DNA from: Clostridia bacterium
Lineage (GTDB): Bacteria > Bacillota > Clostridia > Christensenellales > Aristaeellaceae
Direction: 5' to 3'
Length of the DNA stretch: 64,000 bases
Assembly: GCA_017534885.1 (NCBI GenBank)
Contig: JAFXVR010000026.1
Span: forward strand, 1-64,000
The notes below the pieces were generated by a model, which saw nothing but the letters and a program-made list of their open reading frames with translations, searched no databases and was not told where the DNA came from. Made by a program: the position numbers and the translations under genes. This document shows, one piece after another, positions 33,500 to 43,093 of this stretch. Numbering within the stretch: the first letter of the stretch is position 1; every line of letters starts with the position of its first letter.

Positions 33500-33751
33500 T
33501 CAGTCGGGGCGCAGGGCTTCGCCGCCCAGGTCTTCCACCACCAGCGCTGCCTTTTCCAGGGCATCTGCCGCGCCGCCCTCGCCCCAGGAGCCGATGACCA
33601 GGCGGATGGGATCGATGCGCTCGGACAGGCAGTCGTGGAGGGCGTCGGCGTTGTGGCCGTAGTAAGAGGGCAGGTCCAGCAGACGCTTCAGCGCCTCGTG
33701 CACCTCCCTGGAGGAGGCGTAGTCTGTGCCGTTCAGGTAGATCGTATGCAT
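33500..33751 (-). CDS. Barstar family ribonuclease inhibitor
   Basis: An 83-residue barstar-like protein. It starts MHTIYLNGTDYASSREVHEA and contains LPSYYGHNADALHDCL, the conserved helix that plugs the active site of barnase-type RNases. It ends with the usual VVEDLG strand region. Barstars neutralise a partner ribonuclease in the cytoplasm. No barnase-like gene is visible nearby. GGAGGC precedes the ATG, and it starts 14 bp after the pyruvate kinase stop. Confidence 0.85.
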   Translation of the reverse strand: MHTIYLNGTDYASSREVHEALKRLLDLPSYYGHNADALHDCLSERIDPIRLVIGSWGEGGAADALEKAALVVEDLGGEALRPD

Positions 33752-33765
33752 AAGTCAGCCTCCGA

Positions 33766-35517
33766 TCAGTTGCAAGTTACGGTGGCCAGCGCCGCGTCCA
33801 TGGTCACCACTGCGCCGGACTTGAGCAGCTGGGTGGCGTTGGGCGCGTCGATGATGACGGGGATATCCAGGCTGATGCCGGCGATGACGCCCATGCCGTC
33901 CGGGTCGTCATCCTCCAGGATCAGGCCGGAAGCCTTGCGGATCAGCGGCAGCAGGGGCTTCACCGCCTGCTTGCACACCAGGATGGAGCCGCTGCGGAAT
34001 TCCGTGGACGCGCGCTCCACCTCCTGCACCACATAGATGGGCGCGGTGGCGGCGCCCTTGTTGACGCCGATGCCCCGCAGCAGCATGTGACCCACCACGT
34101 GCACCTTCATCATATTGGTGGTGCCTGAGATGCCCAGGGGCACGCCGGCGGTCAGCACCACCAGCTCGCCGTCGCGGATCAGCCCCGCGTGGAGGGCGGC
34201 CTGCACGGCGGCGTCAAAGAGCTCGTCGGTGGTGGATTTCTCGTCGATGAGCAGCGGCACCACGCCCCAGCTCATGTTCAGCTGATGGTACACGGTGCGG
34301 TCGGTGGTGCAGCAGACCAGGGGCACGTTGGGGCGGTAGCGGGAGATCATGCGCGCCGTGCCGCCGCTCTTGGTGACGGTGATGATGGCGCTGGCGTCCA
34401 GGTCGTGGGCGGAGGTGACCGTGGCGTGGCTGATGGCGGCGGTGATGTCGCAGCGGGTGTTGAAGTTGGCGGTGGCGAACTTGTGCACATAGTCGATGTC
34501 CGCCTCGGTCTGGCGGGCGATGCGGTCCATGGTCTGCACGGCCTCCACCGGATAAGCGCCCGCGGCGGTCTCGCCGGAGAGCATGATGGCGCTGGTGCCG
34601 TCATAGATGGCGTTGGCCACGTCGGTGGCCTCGGCGCGGGTGGGACGCGGGTTCTTCATCATGGAGTCCAGCATCTGGGTGGCGGTGATGACGGGCCGTC
34701 CGGCCAGCACGCACTCGTGAATGATGCGCTTCTGCAGGCCGGGCACCTTCTCCAGCGGAATCTCCACGCCCATGTCGCCGCGGGCCACCATGATGCCGTC
34801 CGAGACATGAATGATGGACTCCAGGTTCTGGATGCCCTCCACGTTCTCGATCTTGGCGATGATGCGGATGCCCTGCTTGCCCTGCTCCTGCAGGATGCGG
34901 CGGATGGCCAGCACATCATCGGCGGTCTGCACGAAGGAGGCGGCGATGAAGTCAAAATTGTTCTCACAGGCGAAGATGATGTCTGCCCGGTCTTTCTCGC
35001 TGATGAAGGGCATCGAAAGGTGCACCCCGGGGATGTTGATGCCCTTGGTGTTGCTCACCGCGCCGCCGTTGAGCACCTGGCAGCAGATCTCCGTGTCGGT
35101 CACGTGCTGCACGGTCATGCCCACCAGGCCGTCGTCAATCAGGATGGTGTCGCCGGGCTTCACGTCCTGGGGCAGCTTTTTGTAGGAGATGGAGCAGCGC
35201 TCGCTGTCGCCCTCGCAGTCCGCCGTGGTCAGGGTGAAGAGCTGGCCCGGCTGCAGGGTGACCTTGCCGTCTTTGAACAGACCGGTGCGCACCTCCGGGC
35301 CCTTGGTGTCCAGCATGGTGGCCACGGGCAGGTCGAGCTCGTCCCGCAGGGCGCAGACCTCCTGATACCACTGCAGGTGGGTTTCATGGCTGCCGTGGCT
35401 GAAGTTGAAGCGGGCCACGTCCATGCCGGCCAGCATCAGGGGGCGCACCAGGTTGTTTTCAAACAGCCTCGGGCCCATGGTGCATACGATTTTGGTTTTT
35501 CTGCGCACAGCTGTCAT
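33766..35517 (-). CDS. pyk: Pyruvate kinase with extra C-terminal domain
   Basis: A 583-residue enzyme that makes ATP and pyruvate from phosphoenolpyruvate and ADP. ARFNFSHGSH, MLDTKGPE, the catalytic AKIEN and MVARGDMGVEIP are intact. It is about 110 residues longer than the basic form: the last part (around residues 500-583) is the PEP-utilising-like domain found in Bacillus-type pyruvate kinases, here without the phosphorylatable His. It has its own promoter and heads a pyk-barstar-zinc ribbon-nitroreductase run. Confidence 0.95.
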   Translation of the reverse strand: MTAVRRKTKIVCTMGPRLFENNLVRPLMLAGMDVARFNFSHGSHETHLQWYQEVCALRDELDLPVATMLDTKGPEVRTGLFKDGKVTLQPGQLFTLTTADCEGDSERCSISYKKLPQDVKPGDTILIDDGLVGMTVQHVTDTEICCQVLNGGAVSNTKGINIPGVHLSMPFISEKDRADIIFACENNFDFIAASFVQTADDVLAIRRILQEQGKQGIRIIAKIENVEGIQNLESIIHVSDGIMVARGDMGVEIPLEKVPGLQKRIIHECVLAGRPVITATQMLDSMMKNPRPTRAEATDVANAIYDGTSAIMLSGETAAGAYPVEAVQTMDRIARQTEADIDYVHKFATANFNTRCDITAAISHATVTSAHDLDASAIITVTKSGGTARMISRYRPNVPLVCCTTDRTVYHQLNMSWGVVPLLIDEKSTTDELFDAAVQAALHAGLIRDGELVVLTAGVPLGISGTTNMMKVHVVGHMLLRGIGVNKGAATAPIYVVQEVERASTEFRSGSILVCKQAVKPLLPLIRKASGLILEDDDPDGMGVIAGISLDIPVIIDAPNATQLLKSGAVVTMDAALATVTCN

Positions 35518-35555
35518 ACCGATCAGCCTCCTGTTGTTTGATTTCGTCAGCAGAG

Positions 35556-35584
35556 ATTATAGCGCAACTCCCGGGGGAATGGAA
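35556..35584 (-). promoter_or_regulatory. Promoter of pyk
   Basis: On the minus strand TTCCAT (35579-35584) and TATAAT (35556-35561) are 17 bp apart, directly downstream of the BspA-type gene. Confidence 0.6.
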
Positions 35585-35598
35585 GGGGCATTTCGCCC

Positions 35599-37569
35599 TC
35601 AGTAATCCCAGCCCTCATACTGCACGGTGAGGGAAGTGCCCGCGAAGGCTTCGTTCTCCACGCGGCAGCCTGTACGGATGCGGACGACGCCGCTCAGACC
35701 GGAGCAGTTCATGAAGGCCTGGCTGCCGATGAAATCAACAGCTTGGGGGATCGTCAGCGAGCCGGTGAAACCGCTGCAGTCCCTGAACGCCGCCATGCTG
35801 ATGTGGATCAGGCTATCGGGCAGGAGCAGGCGGCCGGAGAAGCCCGTGCATCCGTCAAAGGCGCTGATGCCCAGACCCTCCACTGCGCTGCCCAGCTTCA
35901 GGCGGGTAAAGCCGGTGCAGCCTGCGAAGGCAAACTGGCCGACGCTGTGGGTTTTGTCGGGAATGGTCAGCGTGCCGGTCAGCCCGTCAAGACCCCAGAA
36001 GGCCATGTCATAGATTGCCTCCAGGCTGGAGGGGAGGGACAGCGCGCCTCTGAGATTCGAGCAGCCGTAGAAGGCGTAGCTGCGGATGTCGGTGACACCC
36101 TCCGGCACGGTGAGGGCGCCGCTCAGGCCGCTGCAGTACATGAAGGCCTCCTTCGGGATGACGGTGAGCCCCGAAGACAACGTCAGCCTGCCCGAGAAGC
36201 CCGAGCAGTAGCTGAACGCGCCGTCGCCCAGCTCCTTCAGGCTGTTGGGCAGGGTCAGCGCGCCGCTGAGCTTGACGCACTGCTTGAAGGCCTCCTGGCC
36301 GATGCTCTCAATGCCGCTGGGCAGGGTCAGATTACCGGTCAGCCGCTTGCAGTTGCAGAAGGCCTCCCGGCCGATCGTTTTGAGGGAGCGGCCCAGAGTC
36401 AGCCCTCCGGCAAAGAACTGGCAGTCCTTGAAGCACCAGTCGCCGATGGTGGTCACGCTGCTGCCGATGGTCAGCGCGCCGTCAAAGTAGCATTTGGCAA
36501 AGGCCTCCACGCCGATGGTCACGACCTTGTCGGGAATGATCAGGGAGCCTGAGAACCAGATATTGTAGAAGGCGTGGTCGCCGATGGACTGGAGGTTTTT
36601 GCCCAAAGTCAGGGTTTTGCTGAAGGGGCAGTTGAAGAAGGCGGAGTCGCCGATGGTCAGCACGGTATCCGGGATGACCAGGGCGCCCTTCAGGCTGGTG
36701 TTCTTGTAGAAGGCCCTGTCCGCGATGTGGAGCACGGGCCGGCCGCCCACCTCTGAGCGGATGTAGAGGGTGCTCAGCTGCCACTCGCAGCCCGTCACGG
36801 TGACCTCGTCGTCGATCAGGTCATAGATCACGCCGTCCACGGTCACGGGCCAGTCGATCTCCGGCCACTCGCCGTTGCCGATGATCTGCCAGCCGATGTT
36901 CTGGATGTCCTGCTCCCCGGTGCCGGTGTCCGTCACCACGATGAAGACGTTGAACTTGCCGTCGTAGCCGGGGGTCACCGCCACCCGCTGCTCCGTGGAG
37001 TAGAAATAGTTGAAGGGATTGGAAGCGCTGTCGTAGATATTGTAGGCGATGGTCACCGAGCCGCTGCGGCAGCGGATGGCCGGCCTGTCCACATAGATGG
37101 AGCGGCGGTCTTCCGACAGGGCAAAGCTCGCCTGTCCCACCGTGAGGCTGTTTGCGTAGGGCCAGGAGAGATTGTGCCAGCCGATGTTCTGCGTGACCTG
37201 CTCGCCAGTCTGCAGGTCGGTCACCACCACGAACACGTTGAACAGGCCGCCGTAGCCGGGGGTCGCCGCCACGCGATCCTCATAGGAATAGAAGTAATTG
37301 ACCGGGCGGGAGTCGCTGTCGTAGATATTGTAAGCGATGGAGCAGTCCCCGTCGATGGCGATCGCGGGCTTGTCAATATAGATGGACTGATTGTCCTCGC
37401 TGATCTCATAGGACAGCGGACCCACCCACAGCTTTTCGGACGCTGTCTCCAGATCCGTCAGCAGATCGTCCAGCAGCCCGGTTCCCTCCGCGGAAGCCGC
37501 GGCGCAAAGGGAGAGCGTCAGGAGCGCAGCCAGCGCCCAGACCAGTATGTTTTTCCGCATAGAAGCCAC
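35599..37569 (-). CDS. BspA-type leucine-rich-repeat secreted protein
   Basis: A 656-residue exported protein. Residues 1-27 are a signal peptide ending SAEG. Two copies of an about 85-residue beta-rich domain follow, each with IAYNIYDS and TPGYxGxFNVFxVVTD and ending NIGW. From about residue 260 come some sixteen BspA-type leucine-rich repeats of about 23 residues (pattern 'L.IP..V..IG..AF..C..L.G'). There is no LPXTG or other clear wall anchor. Such proteins bind host or substrate surfaces. A paralogue with the same domains lies at 62630-64000. Confidence 0.85.
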   Translation of the reverse strand: MASMRKNILVWALAALLTLSLCAAASAEGTGLLDDLLTDLETASEKLWVGPLSYEISEDNQSIYIDKPAIAIDGDCSIAYNIYDSDSRPVNYFYSYEDRVAATPGYGGLFNVFVVVTDLQTGEQVTQNIGWHNLSWPYANSLTVGQASFALSEDRRSIYVDRPAIRCRSGSVTIAYNIYDSASNPFNYFYSTEQRVAVTPGYDGKFNVFIVVTDTGTGEQDIQNIGWQIIGNGEWPEIDWPVTVDGVIYDLIDDEVTVTGCEWQLSTLYIRSEVGGRPVLHIADRAFYKNTSLKGALVIPDTVLTIGDSAFFNCPFSKTLTLGKNLQSIGDHAFYNIWFSGSLIIPDKVVTIGVEAFAKCYFDGALTIGSSVTTIGDWCFKDCQFFAGGLTLGRSLKTIGREAFCNCKRLTGNLTLPSGIESIGQEAFKQCVKLSGALTLPNSLKELGDGAFSYCSGFSGRLTLSSGLTVIPKEAFMYCSGLSGALTVPEGVTDIRSYAFYGCSNLRGALSLPSSLEAIYDMAFWGLDGLTGTLTIPDKTHSVGQFAFAGCTGFTRLKLGSAVEGLGISAFDGCTGFSGRLLLPDSLIHISMAAFRDCSGFTGSLTIPQAVDFIGSQAFMNCSGLSGVVRIRTGCRVENEAFAGTSLTVQYEGWDY

Positions 37570-37612
37570 CTCACCTGAAAAATGTTGCCATAACGATCAG
37601 TTCCTGATTTGA

Positions 37613-37641
37613 ATTATACCATCCGGAACAAGCCGATGCAA
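37613..37641 (-). promoter_or_regulatory. Promoter of the BspA-type gene
   Basis: On the minus strand TTGCAT (37636-37641) and TATAAT (37613-37618) are 17 bp apart, 44 bp before the start codon. Confidence 0.7.
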
Positions 37642-37701
37642 GCCAAAAAAGCGAAAAAGGGAAAACCGCGGTCAAACCGGGTCTTCCCAATGATTGACGA
37701 A

Positions 37702-39765
37702 TCAGCTCTCCCCGTTGGCGCGGCGGTAGGCCTCGTCGTAGAGGAAGGACTGGGCGTTGACGGTGGCGCTGGCGCCGGGATAGCGGCGTTTGTAGCTGCC
37801 GTCGGACTGCTGCTCGCGCACGGAGCTGTTGTCGCGCCACATCACGTCGAAGACGGCTTCCAGCCGCTTTTGCTCGCTTTCGCCGGGTATGGGGCAGGCG
37901 ACCTCGACGCGGCGCAGGGTGTTGCGGGTCATCCAGTCGGCGCTGGCGATGTAGTAGCGGGCCTCCCCGCCGTCGCCGAAAATGTAGATGCGGCTGTGCT
38001 CCAGGAAGCGGCCCACGATGGACAGCACGCGGATGTTGTCGGTATAGCCCTTGACGCCGGCGCGCAGGCAGCAGATGCCGCGCACGATCATGTCGATCTT
38101 CACGCCGGCCTGGCTGGCTTCCACCAGGCGGTCCATCAGCGCCTTGTCGCTCAGGCTGTTCAGCTTCAGCCGGATATGCCCCTGCCCGCCGGCCTTTGTC
38201 CGGGCGATCTCCCCGTCGATCAGGTCGAGGAGCTTGTTCTGCAGGCAGTGGGGTGCGACCAGCAGATGCTGCACATGGTCGACGGTCTCGCCCCGCAGCA
38301 GGGCTTCAAACACTGTCAGGGCTTCCTCGCCCACCCGCTGATCGGCGGTGATGTAGCTCAGGTCGGTGTAGAGGCGGCTGGTGTTCTCGTTGTAATTGCC
38401 GGTGCCCACCTGGGTGATGTAGCGGAGCCCCTCGGGGGTCTGCCGGGTGATGAGGCAGAGCTTGCTGTGCACTTTCAGGTGCTCGATGCCGTAGATCACA
38501 TGGCAGCCGGCCCGCTCCAGGCGGCGGCTCCACTCGATGTTGTTCTCCTCGTCAAAGCGGGCCTTCAGCTCCACCAGCACGTCCACCTGTTTGCCGCGCT
38601 CGGCGGCCTCCTCCAGGCAGGCCACCACCTTGCTGTCCCGGGCCAGGCGGTAGAGAGTCATGCGGATGGCCGTGACCGTCGGATCTGAAGCGGCCTCGGT
38701 CAGCATGCGCAGGAAGGGGCGGATGCTCTCATAGGGATAGTGCAGGAGCAAGTCTTTTTCCTGAACCTGGTCCAGCATGGGCCGAGTCTCGTCCACCGAG
38801 GCGCTGTTCTGGGGATGGCGCGGGGCGTAAAACAGGTTGGCGTACTGCCTCAGGTGATCCCGGATGCCCCCGAAGAAGGACATGTCCAGCGGCGCGTCGT
38901 ACTCGTAGACCTGTTTTTCCGTCAGCCCAAGCTGCTCGCAGAGGCGGTTCAGGGCAATGCGGTCGATCTCCCGGCTCAGCTCCAGCCGCACCGGGCAGAG
39001 CTTCTTGCGCCGGCGCACCACCTCGGCCATGTGGTCGCGGTAGTTCAGATCCTCGTCATAGATGGCGTCCGCGTCGATGTCCGCGTTGCGGGTCACCCGG
39101 CAGAGGGTTTTGCTGGTGATGGTGTAGCCCGGGAAAAGCAGGGGCATGTAGTGGAGAATCAGCTCCTCCGCCAGCATGAAGCAGCCCTTGCGCTCGGGCA
39201 CCTCGATCAGCCGCGGGAAGGCCCGGCTGGAGCAGGGCACGATGCCGATGCGCTCCTTGTCCGTGCGCGTGGCCAGTACCGCCACGGCGTAAATGTCCTT
39301 GTTCTGCAGGAAGGGGAAGGCCTGCTTCTTGCCCACCACCGTGGCGGCCAGCACGGGCAGGAAGTCCTTGCGGAACAGCTCGCTCATGTAGGCTTCCGTC
39401 TGGGGGCTGATGGTGTGGAAGTCCACAATGCTCACGCCCTGCTCGCTCAACAGGCCCAGCACGGTCTGATAGACCCGGTCGCGGCGGTCGCAGAGCTCCC
39501 GGATGCGCGCCAGGGACGCCCGGAGCTGTTCGCCCGGGGTCATCAGGGTCTTGTTCTCCCGGGCCTCGCTGTCCAGCAGCTCCTGATCGTGCAGGCTGCC
39601 GATGCGCACCATGAAAAACTCGTCCAGATTGCTCTGGAAGATGCCCAGAAAGCTCAGCCGCTCGCACAGCGGCACCCGCTCGTCCTCAGCCTCCTCCAGC
39701 ACCCGCTCGTTGAACCTCAGCCAGGAAAGCTCCCGGTTTTCAAAACACGTATTGTCCATGTGCAT
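37702..39765 (-). CDS. ppk: Polyphosphate kinase 1
   Basis: A 687-residue enzyme that polymerises the ATP gamma-phosphate into polyphosphate. Its N domain starts FENRELSWLRFNERVLEEA. The phosphorylated His region is HLKVHSKLCLITR, and the second phospholipase-D-like site is YYIASADWMTRN. Length and order match PPK1. It starts one base after the mnmE stop, so the two are co-transcribed. ATG 39765 is used; ATG two codons later is also possible. Confidence 0.95.
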   Translation of the reverse strand: MHMDNTCFENRELSWLRFNERVLEEAEDERVPLCERLSFLGIFQSNLDEFFMVRIGSLHDQELLDSEARENKTLMTPGEQLRASLARIRELCDRRDRVYQTVLGLLSEQGVSIVDFHTISPQTEAYMSELFRKDFLPVLAATVVGKKQAFPFLQNKDIYAVAVLATRTDKERIGIVPCSSRAFPRLIEVPERKGCFMLAEELILHYMPLLFPGYTITSKTLCRVTRNADIDADAIYDEDLNYRDHMAEVVRRRKKLCPVRLELSREIDRIALNRLCEQLGLTEKQVYEYDAPLDMSFFGGIRDHLRQYANLFYAPRHPQNSASVDETRPMLDQVQEKDLLLHYPYESIRPFLRMLTEAASDPTVTAIRMTLYRLARDSKVVACLEEAAERGKQVDVLVELKARFDEENNIEWSRRLERAGCHVIYGIEHLKVHSKLCLITRQTPEGLRYITQVGTGNYNENTSRLYTDLSYITADQRVGEEALTVFEALLRGETVDHVQHLLVAPHCLQNKLLDLIDGEIARTKAGGQGHIRLKLNSLSDKALMDRLVEASQAGVKIDMIVRGICCLRAGVKGYTDNIRVLSIVGRFLEHSRIYIFGDGGEARYYIASADWMTRNTLRRVEVACPIPGESEQKRLEAVFDVMWRDNSSVREQQSDGSYKRRYPGASATVNAQSFLYDEAYRRANGES

Positions 39766-39766
39766 C

Positions 39767-41113
39767 TCACTTTCCTACACAGAATTCGGCAAAGACCCGG
39801 TCGATGACCTCCTCGGACACGTCCTCGCCGGTGATTTCGGCTAAGGCGGACTGGGCGGTCTGCAGGTCCACGGATACCAGATCGAGAGCGCCCTGGCGGA
39901 GGGCTTCCAGCGCGTCCTTCAGGGCGTTTGAGGCGCGGAGGGCGGCCTCGACATGGCGCGGCTGGGTCAGGGACAGGCGGTCGCTGAAGCGGGTCTGGCG
40001 CTCCAGAAAGGCGCGAAGGGGCGCAAGGCTGTCCGGCTGATGAGCACAGACCCGGGCCAGCTCCCAGCCGGGGCGGAGGGTCAGGAGACCTTCGTCCAGA
40101 CCGGCGGGCAGGTCGGCCTTGTTGAGGGCGACAAACACCGGGCAGTCCGGCAGGCCTTCCAGCAGCGCCTTGTCCTCGTCCGTCAGGGGCATGGAGGCGT
40201 CCAGCACCGCGATCACGCAGTCCGCGTCCTTCAGTTCCGCCCTCGCCCGGCTGATGCCCTCCTGTTCCACCGGATCGGCGGTGTCCCGCAATCCGGCGGT
40301 GTCTGTCAGCCGCACCTCGCAGCCGTTCAGGGACAGCTCTCCGGTCACCAGGTCGCGGGTGGTGCCGGGGATGGCGGTGACGATGGCCCGGTTCTCGCCG
40401 ATCAGGGCGTTGAGCAGGCTGGATTTGCCCACGTTCGGCCGCCCCGCGATGGCCGCCCTGAGGCCGCCGGAGAGCAGACGCGCCGCCCGGGGATCAGCGC
40501 TCTCGGACAGGGCGCTCCGCAGCCTTTCCAGCCGGGGGCCGAGGTCGGAGGCGGCCTCCTCCTCGCTGATTTCCTCCGGATAGTCGATGCAGGCCGCCAG
40601 CGCCGCCTGGCAGGAGTACAGCTCGGCGGACACCCGCCCGATGAAGGAGGCCGCGCTGCCCTTCAGCTGGCGCAGGGCCGCCTTCCGGGACTGCTCGCCC
40701 CGGGCTGCGATCAGCGCCATGATGGCCTCGGCGCGGCTCAGGTCGATGCGCCCGTTTTCAAAGGCTCTGCGGGTAAATTCCCCGGGCCCGGCCAGGCGCG
40801 CGCCGGCGCGGAGACAGCTCAAAAGCGCCCGCTGGGCCACGGCCTGTCCGCCGTGCACCTGAATCTCAGCCACATCCTCCGCCGTGTAGCTGTGGGGTGC
40901 GGGAAAACGCACCGCCAGGCACTCGTCGATGGGCTCGTCCCCGTCCACGCAGGTGCCGTAGGTCATCAGCCGGGGTGGAAGCGGCCAGGCGTCGGGCCTC
41001 GCCGGGCGGAAGACGCGCTCCAGCACCCGCTCGGCTTCCGGGCCGGAAAGCCGGATGATGGCGATGCCGCCTTCCCCTGGCGCGGTGGCGATCGCCGCAA
41101 TGGTGTCACGCAT
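39767..41113 (-). CDS. mnmE: tRNA modification GTPase MnmE
   Basis: A 448-residue GTPase that with MnmG modifies the wobble uridine of tRNAs. The N-terminal tetrahydrofolate-binding domain begins RDTIAAIATAPGEGGIAIIR. The G domain has GRPNVGKSS near residue 225, DTAGLR and NKAD. The C-terminal FCVGK supplies the catalytic Cys motif. ATG 41113 gives the family start; upstream in-frame sequence belongs to the phosphoesterase gene, which it overlaps by eight bases. mnmG is not adjacent, unlike the common mnmE-mnmG arrangement. Confidence 0.96.
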   Translation of the reverse strand: MRDTIAAIATAPGEGGIAIIRLSGPEAERVLERVFRPARPDAWPLPPRLMTYGTCVDGDEPIDECLAVRFPAPHSYTAEDVAEIQVHGGQAVAQRALLSCLRAGARLAGPGEFTRRAFENGRIDLSRAEAIMALIAARGEQSRKAALRQLKGSAASFIGRVSAELYSCQAALAACIDYPEEISEEEAASDLGPRLERLRSALSESADPRAARLLSGGLRAAIAGRPNVGKSSLLNALIGENRAIVTAIPGTTRDLVTGELSLNGCEVRLTDTAGLRDTADPVEQEGISRARAELKDADCVIAVLDASMPLTDEDKALLEGLPDCPVFVALNKADLPAGLDEGLLTLRPGWELARVCAHQPDSLAPLRAFLERQTRFSDRLSLTQPRHVEAALRASNALKDALEALRQGALDLVSVDLQTAQSALAEITGEDVSEEVIDRVFAEFCVGK

Positions 41114-41972
41114 AGTGGGCCTCCAGCGCCTTCCAGTATGCCCGACTGAACAGGGGCTCGCTCCAGCGCCAGGTGCGGTCCGCCGCCTGCCAGCTGGCCT
41201 CATCGTCCGGCGTCAGCCCCAGCGCCTGCGCGGTTTCCCGGAGGTGGCGCATGAATTTCAGAGTATAATGGTATTCCGAGCCCCGCATGGTGGTCAGGGC
41301 CACCCGGGCGAACTCTGGCGCTTCCCGCCAGGAGCCGCAGCGCACAAAGGCCTGTTCGAGGGCGTTCAGGTCATAGGATGCCGTCCTGCGCTCCAGCGAT
41401 AGCACCCGGTCTTCCGTCATCTCGAGGATGCCATAGGGCGCAAGGCCGCCGCGATCCTCCTCCAGCATGCCGCAGGAGCCCGGGTTGAAGGCCGTCCGCC
41501 CGCCGTGCTCGACGCGCCAGGCGACGTGGTTGTGCCCGGAGAGCAGGTGGGTGACGCCCTCCGACAGGCTGTCCAGCACCTGTGAAAGCTCCTGAACCCC
41601 TACCAGATGGTAGGGATCGCCGGGGGTACCGTGGGTGCAGAGCACCGGGCCCAGGCGGACGTCCGTCGGGAGGGAAGGGTCGAAGTCTCCCAGCTGCCGC
41701 TGCGTCCACCGGAGCAGCGCCCAGGAGTAGGAGGTCAGCTCCTCCATCCGCCGCAGCCGCTCCTCATGGTTGCCCAGCAGCAGAAAGCTCTCCCGGCCTT
41801 CAGAGAAGGAATGGAGCAGATCCATGACGCGCCGGGGCTCGGGGCCATAGTTGATCTGATCGCCCAGCGAGATCAGGGTATCGCAGCTGCGGGCGTCCTC
41901 CTGCGCGAAGACGGCCTCCAGCGCCGTGGCGTTGGCGTGGATGTCCGTCAGAATCAGGCAGCGGCGGATCAT
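41106..41972 (-). CDS. Calcineurin-type metallophosphoesterase
   Basis: A 288-residue phosphoesterase. All metal motifs are present: LTDIHAN (D-x-H), ISLGDQINYGP (GD), LLGNHEE (GNHE) and LSGHNHVAW (GHxH). It resembles YfcE/symmetrical diadenosine-tetraphosphatase-like proteins. A C-terminal extension of about 100 residues beyond the core has no known motif. Its substrate is not predictable. It lies between the HD hydrolase and mnmE and overlaps mnmE by eight bases. Confidence 0.85.
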   Translation of the reverse strand: MIRRCLILTDIHANATALEAVFAQEDARSCDTLISLGDQINYGPEPRRVMDLLHSFSEGRESFLLLGNHEERLRRMEELTSYSWALLRWTQRQLGDFDPSLPTDVRLGPVLCTHGTPGDPYHLVGVQELSQVLDSLSEGVTHLLSGHNHVAWRVEHGGRTAFNPGSCGMLEEDRGGLAPYGILEMTEDRVLSLERRTASYDLNALEQAFVRCGSWREAPEFARVALTTMRGSEYHYTLKFMRHLRETAQALGLTPDDEASWQAADRTWRWSEPLFSRAYWKALEAHYA

Positions 41973-41985
41973 CTCGGGCCTCCTC

Positions 41986-42630
41986 TCAGCGCGTTCCGTT
42001 CCATTCCGCGAAGAACTCCTCCAGAAAGGCTTCCATGACCTGATGCCGGTGCTCGGCCATGCGGCGGCCGGTCTGGGTGCCCATCAGGTCTTTGAGCAGC
42101 AGCAGCTTCTCATAAAAGTGGTTGACGGTGCTGCTGCGGTGGCTGGCGTAATCCGCTGCGCTCAGATGGGCGCGGGGCAGGAGGTCCGGGTCGTGCATGG
42201 GCTGGCCCCGGCTGCCGCCGAAGGCGAAGGTGCGGCCGATGCCGATGGCCCCAATGGCGTCCAGCCGGTCGGCGTCCTGCACGATGCGGCCCTCTATGCT
42301 GTCCGGGGTGACGGAGTCTTCCCCGCGGAAGCTCACCTGCTCGATGATGCGTACGATGCGGCTGACTTCCGCGTCCGACGCGCCCTGCTCCCGCAGAAAA
42401 GCCACCGCCCGGTCATGGCCGGCGGCGGTTTCGGGGGAGAGCTTGGGATCGTCCACGTCGTGGAGCAGAGCCGCCAGCAGCACGGTCTCCCGGTGGCCGC
42501 CCTCCCGCTCCTGAATCGCCCCGGCCAGGCGGTACACCCGCTCGGTGTGGAAAAAGTCATGGCCGGAAAAGTCTTCCGCAAAGACCTTCCGCGCATAGTC
42601 GAGGGCCGCCGATACCGCGTCCGGTTTCAT
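41986..42630 (-). CDS. HD-domain phosphohydrolase (YedJ-like)
   Basis: A 214-residue HD-family protein. Metal ligands are seen in HDFFHTERVYRLA, LLHDVDDPK (the HD pair) and DADRLDAIGAIGIGRTFAFGG. This last motif is typical of the YedJ/YpgQ group, some members of which hydrolyse nucleotides or nucleoside triphosphates. ATG 42630 lies one base after the dut stop, so I reject longer upstream readings. Its place next to dut fits a role in nucleotide pool cleaning. Confidence 0.85.
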   Translation of the reverse strand: MKPDAVSAALDYARKVFAEDFSGHDFFHTERVYRLAGAIQEREGGHRETVLLAALLHDVDDPKLSPETAAGHDRAVAFLREQGASDAEVSRIVRIIEQVSFRGEDSVTPDSIEGRIVQDADRLDAIGAIGIGRTFAFGGSRGQPMHDPDLLPRAHLSAADYASHRSSTVNHFYEKLLLLKDLMGTQTGRRMAEHRHQVMEAFLEEFFAEWNGTR

Positions 42631-42631
42631 C

Positions 42632-43084
42632 TCACTGCCTCCCCGTGGAGCCGAATCCGCCCCGCTCCTGATGCCCCAGGCTCTCCACCTGCTCAAAGCG
42701 CAGGGCGGGCTGGTGGGCCATGAGGCGGCACTGGCAGATGCGGTCGTTGACGTGAATGACGGTGTCACGCAGGGCCAAGGCCGGCATGCGCAGGATGTCC
42801 TCATCGGAGGAATAGCTCTCGTCCACGATGCCGGGGGAGTTGGGCATGAGGATGCCGTAGGTTTTGAAGGTGGAGGAGCGCGGCGCGATCCAAAGCTCGT
42901 ACCCCTCCGGCAGGCGCACGGAGACGCCCAGGCTGATGTAGCGCAGTTCTCCGGCCTTCAGCTGAACCTCCTCGGCGGAGCGCAGATCCACCCAGTCGGA
43001 CTTGCCGTCGATATAGCGCAGGCGCTCGATGGCGTCGGAGTGGTAGACCACCTGGACAATCGCTTCTGATAGCGCTTCTGACAT
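42632..43084 (-). CDS. dut: Deoxyuridine 5'-triphosphate nucleotidohydrolase
   Basis: A 150-residue trimeric dUTPase that removes dUTP and provides dUMP. The five motifs can be traced: DLRSAEE, APRSSTFKTYGI, NSPGIVDESY, NDRICQCRL and the C-terminal RGGFGSTGRQ that closes on the substrate. Motif 2 has Ser-Ser in place of the usual Ser-Ser/Gly variants. GGAGGC precedes the ATG. It lies ten bases after uvrC on the same strand. Confidence 0.93.
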   Translation of the reverse strand: MSEALSEAIVQVVYHSDAIERLRYIDGKSDWVDLRSAEEVQLKAGELRYISLGVSVRLPEGYELWIAPRSSTFKTYGILMPNSPGIVDESYSSDEDILRMPALALRDTVIHVNDRICQCRLMAHQPALRFEQVESLGHQERGGFGSTGRQ

Positions 43085-43093
43085 GGCTGCCTC

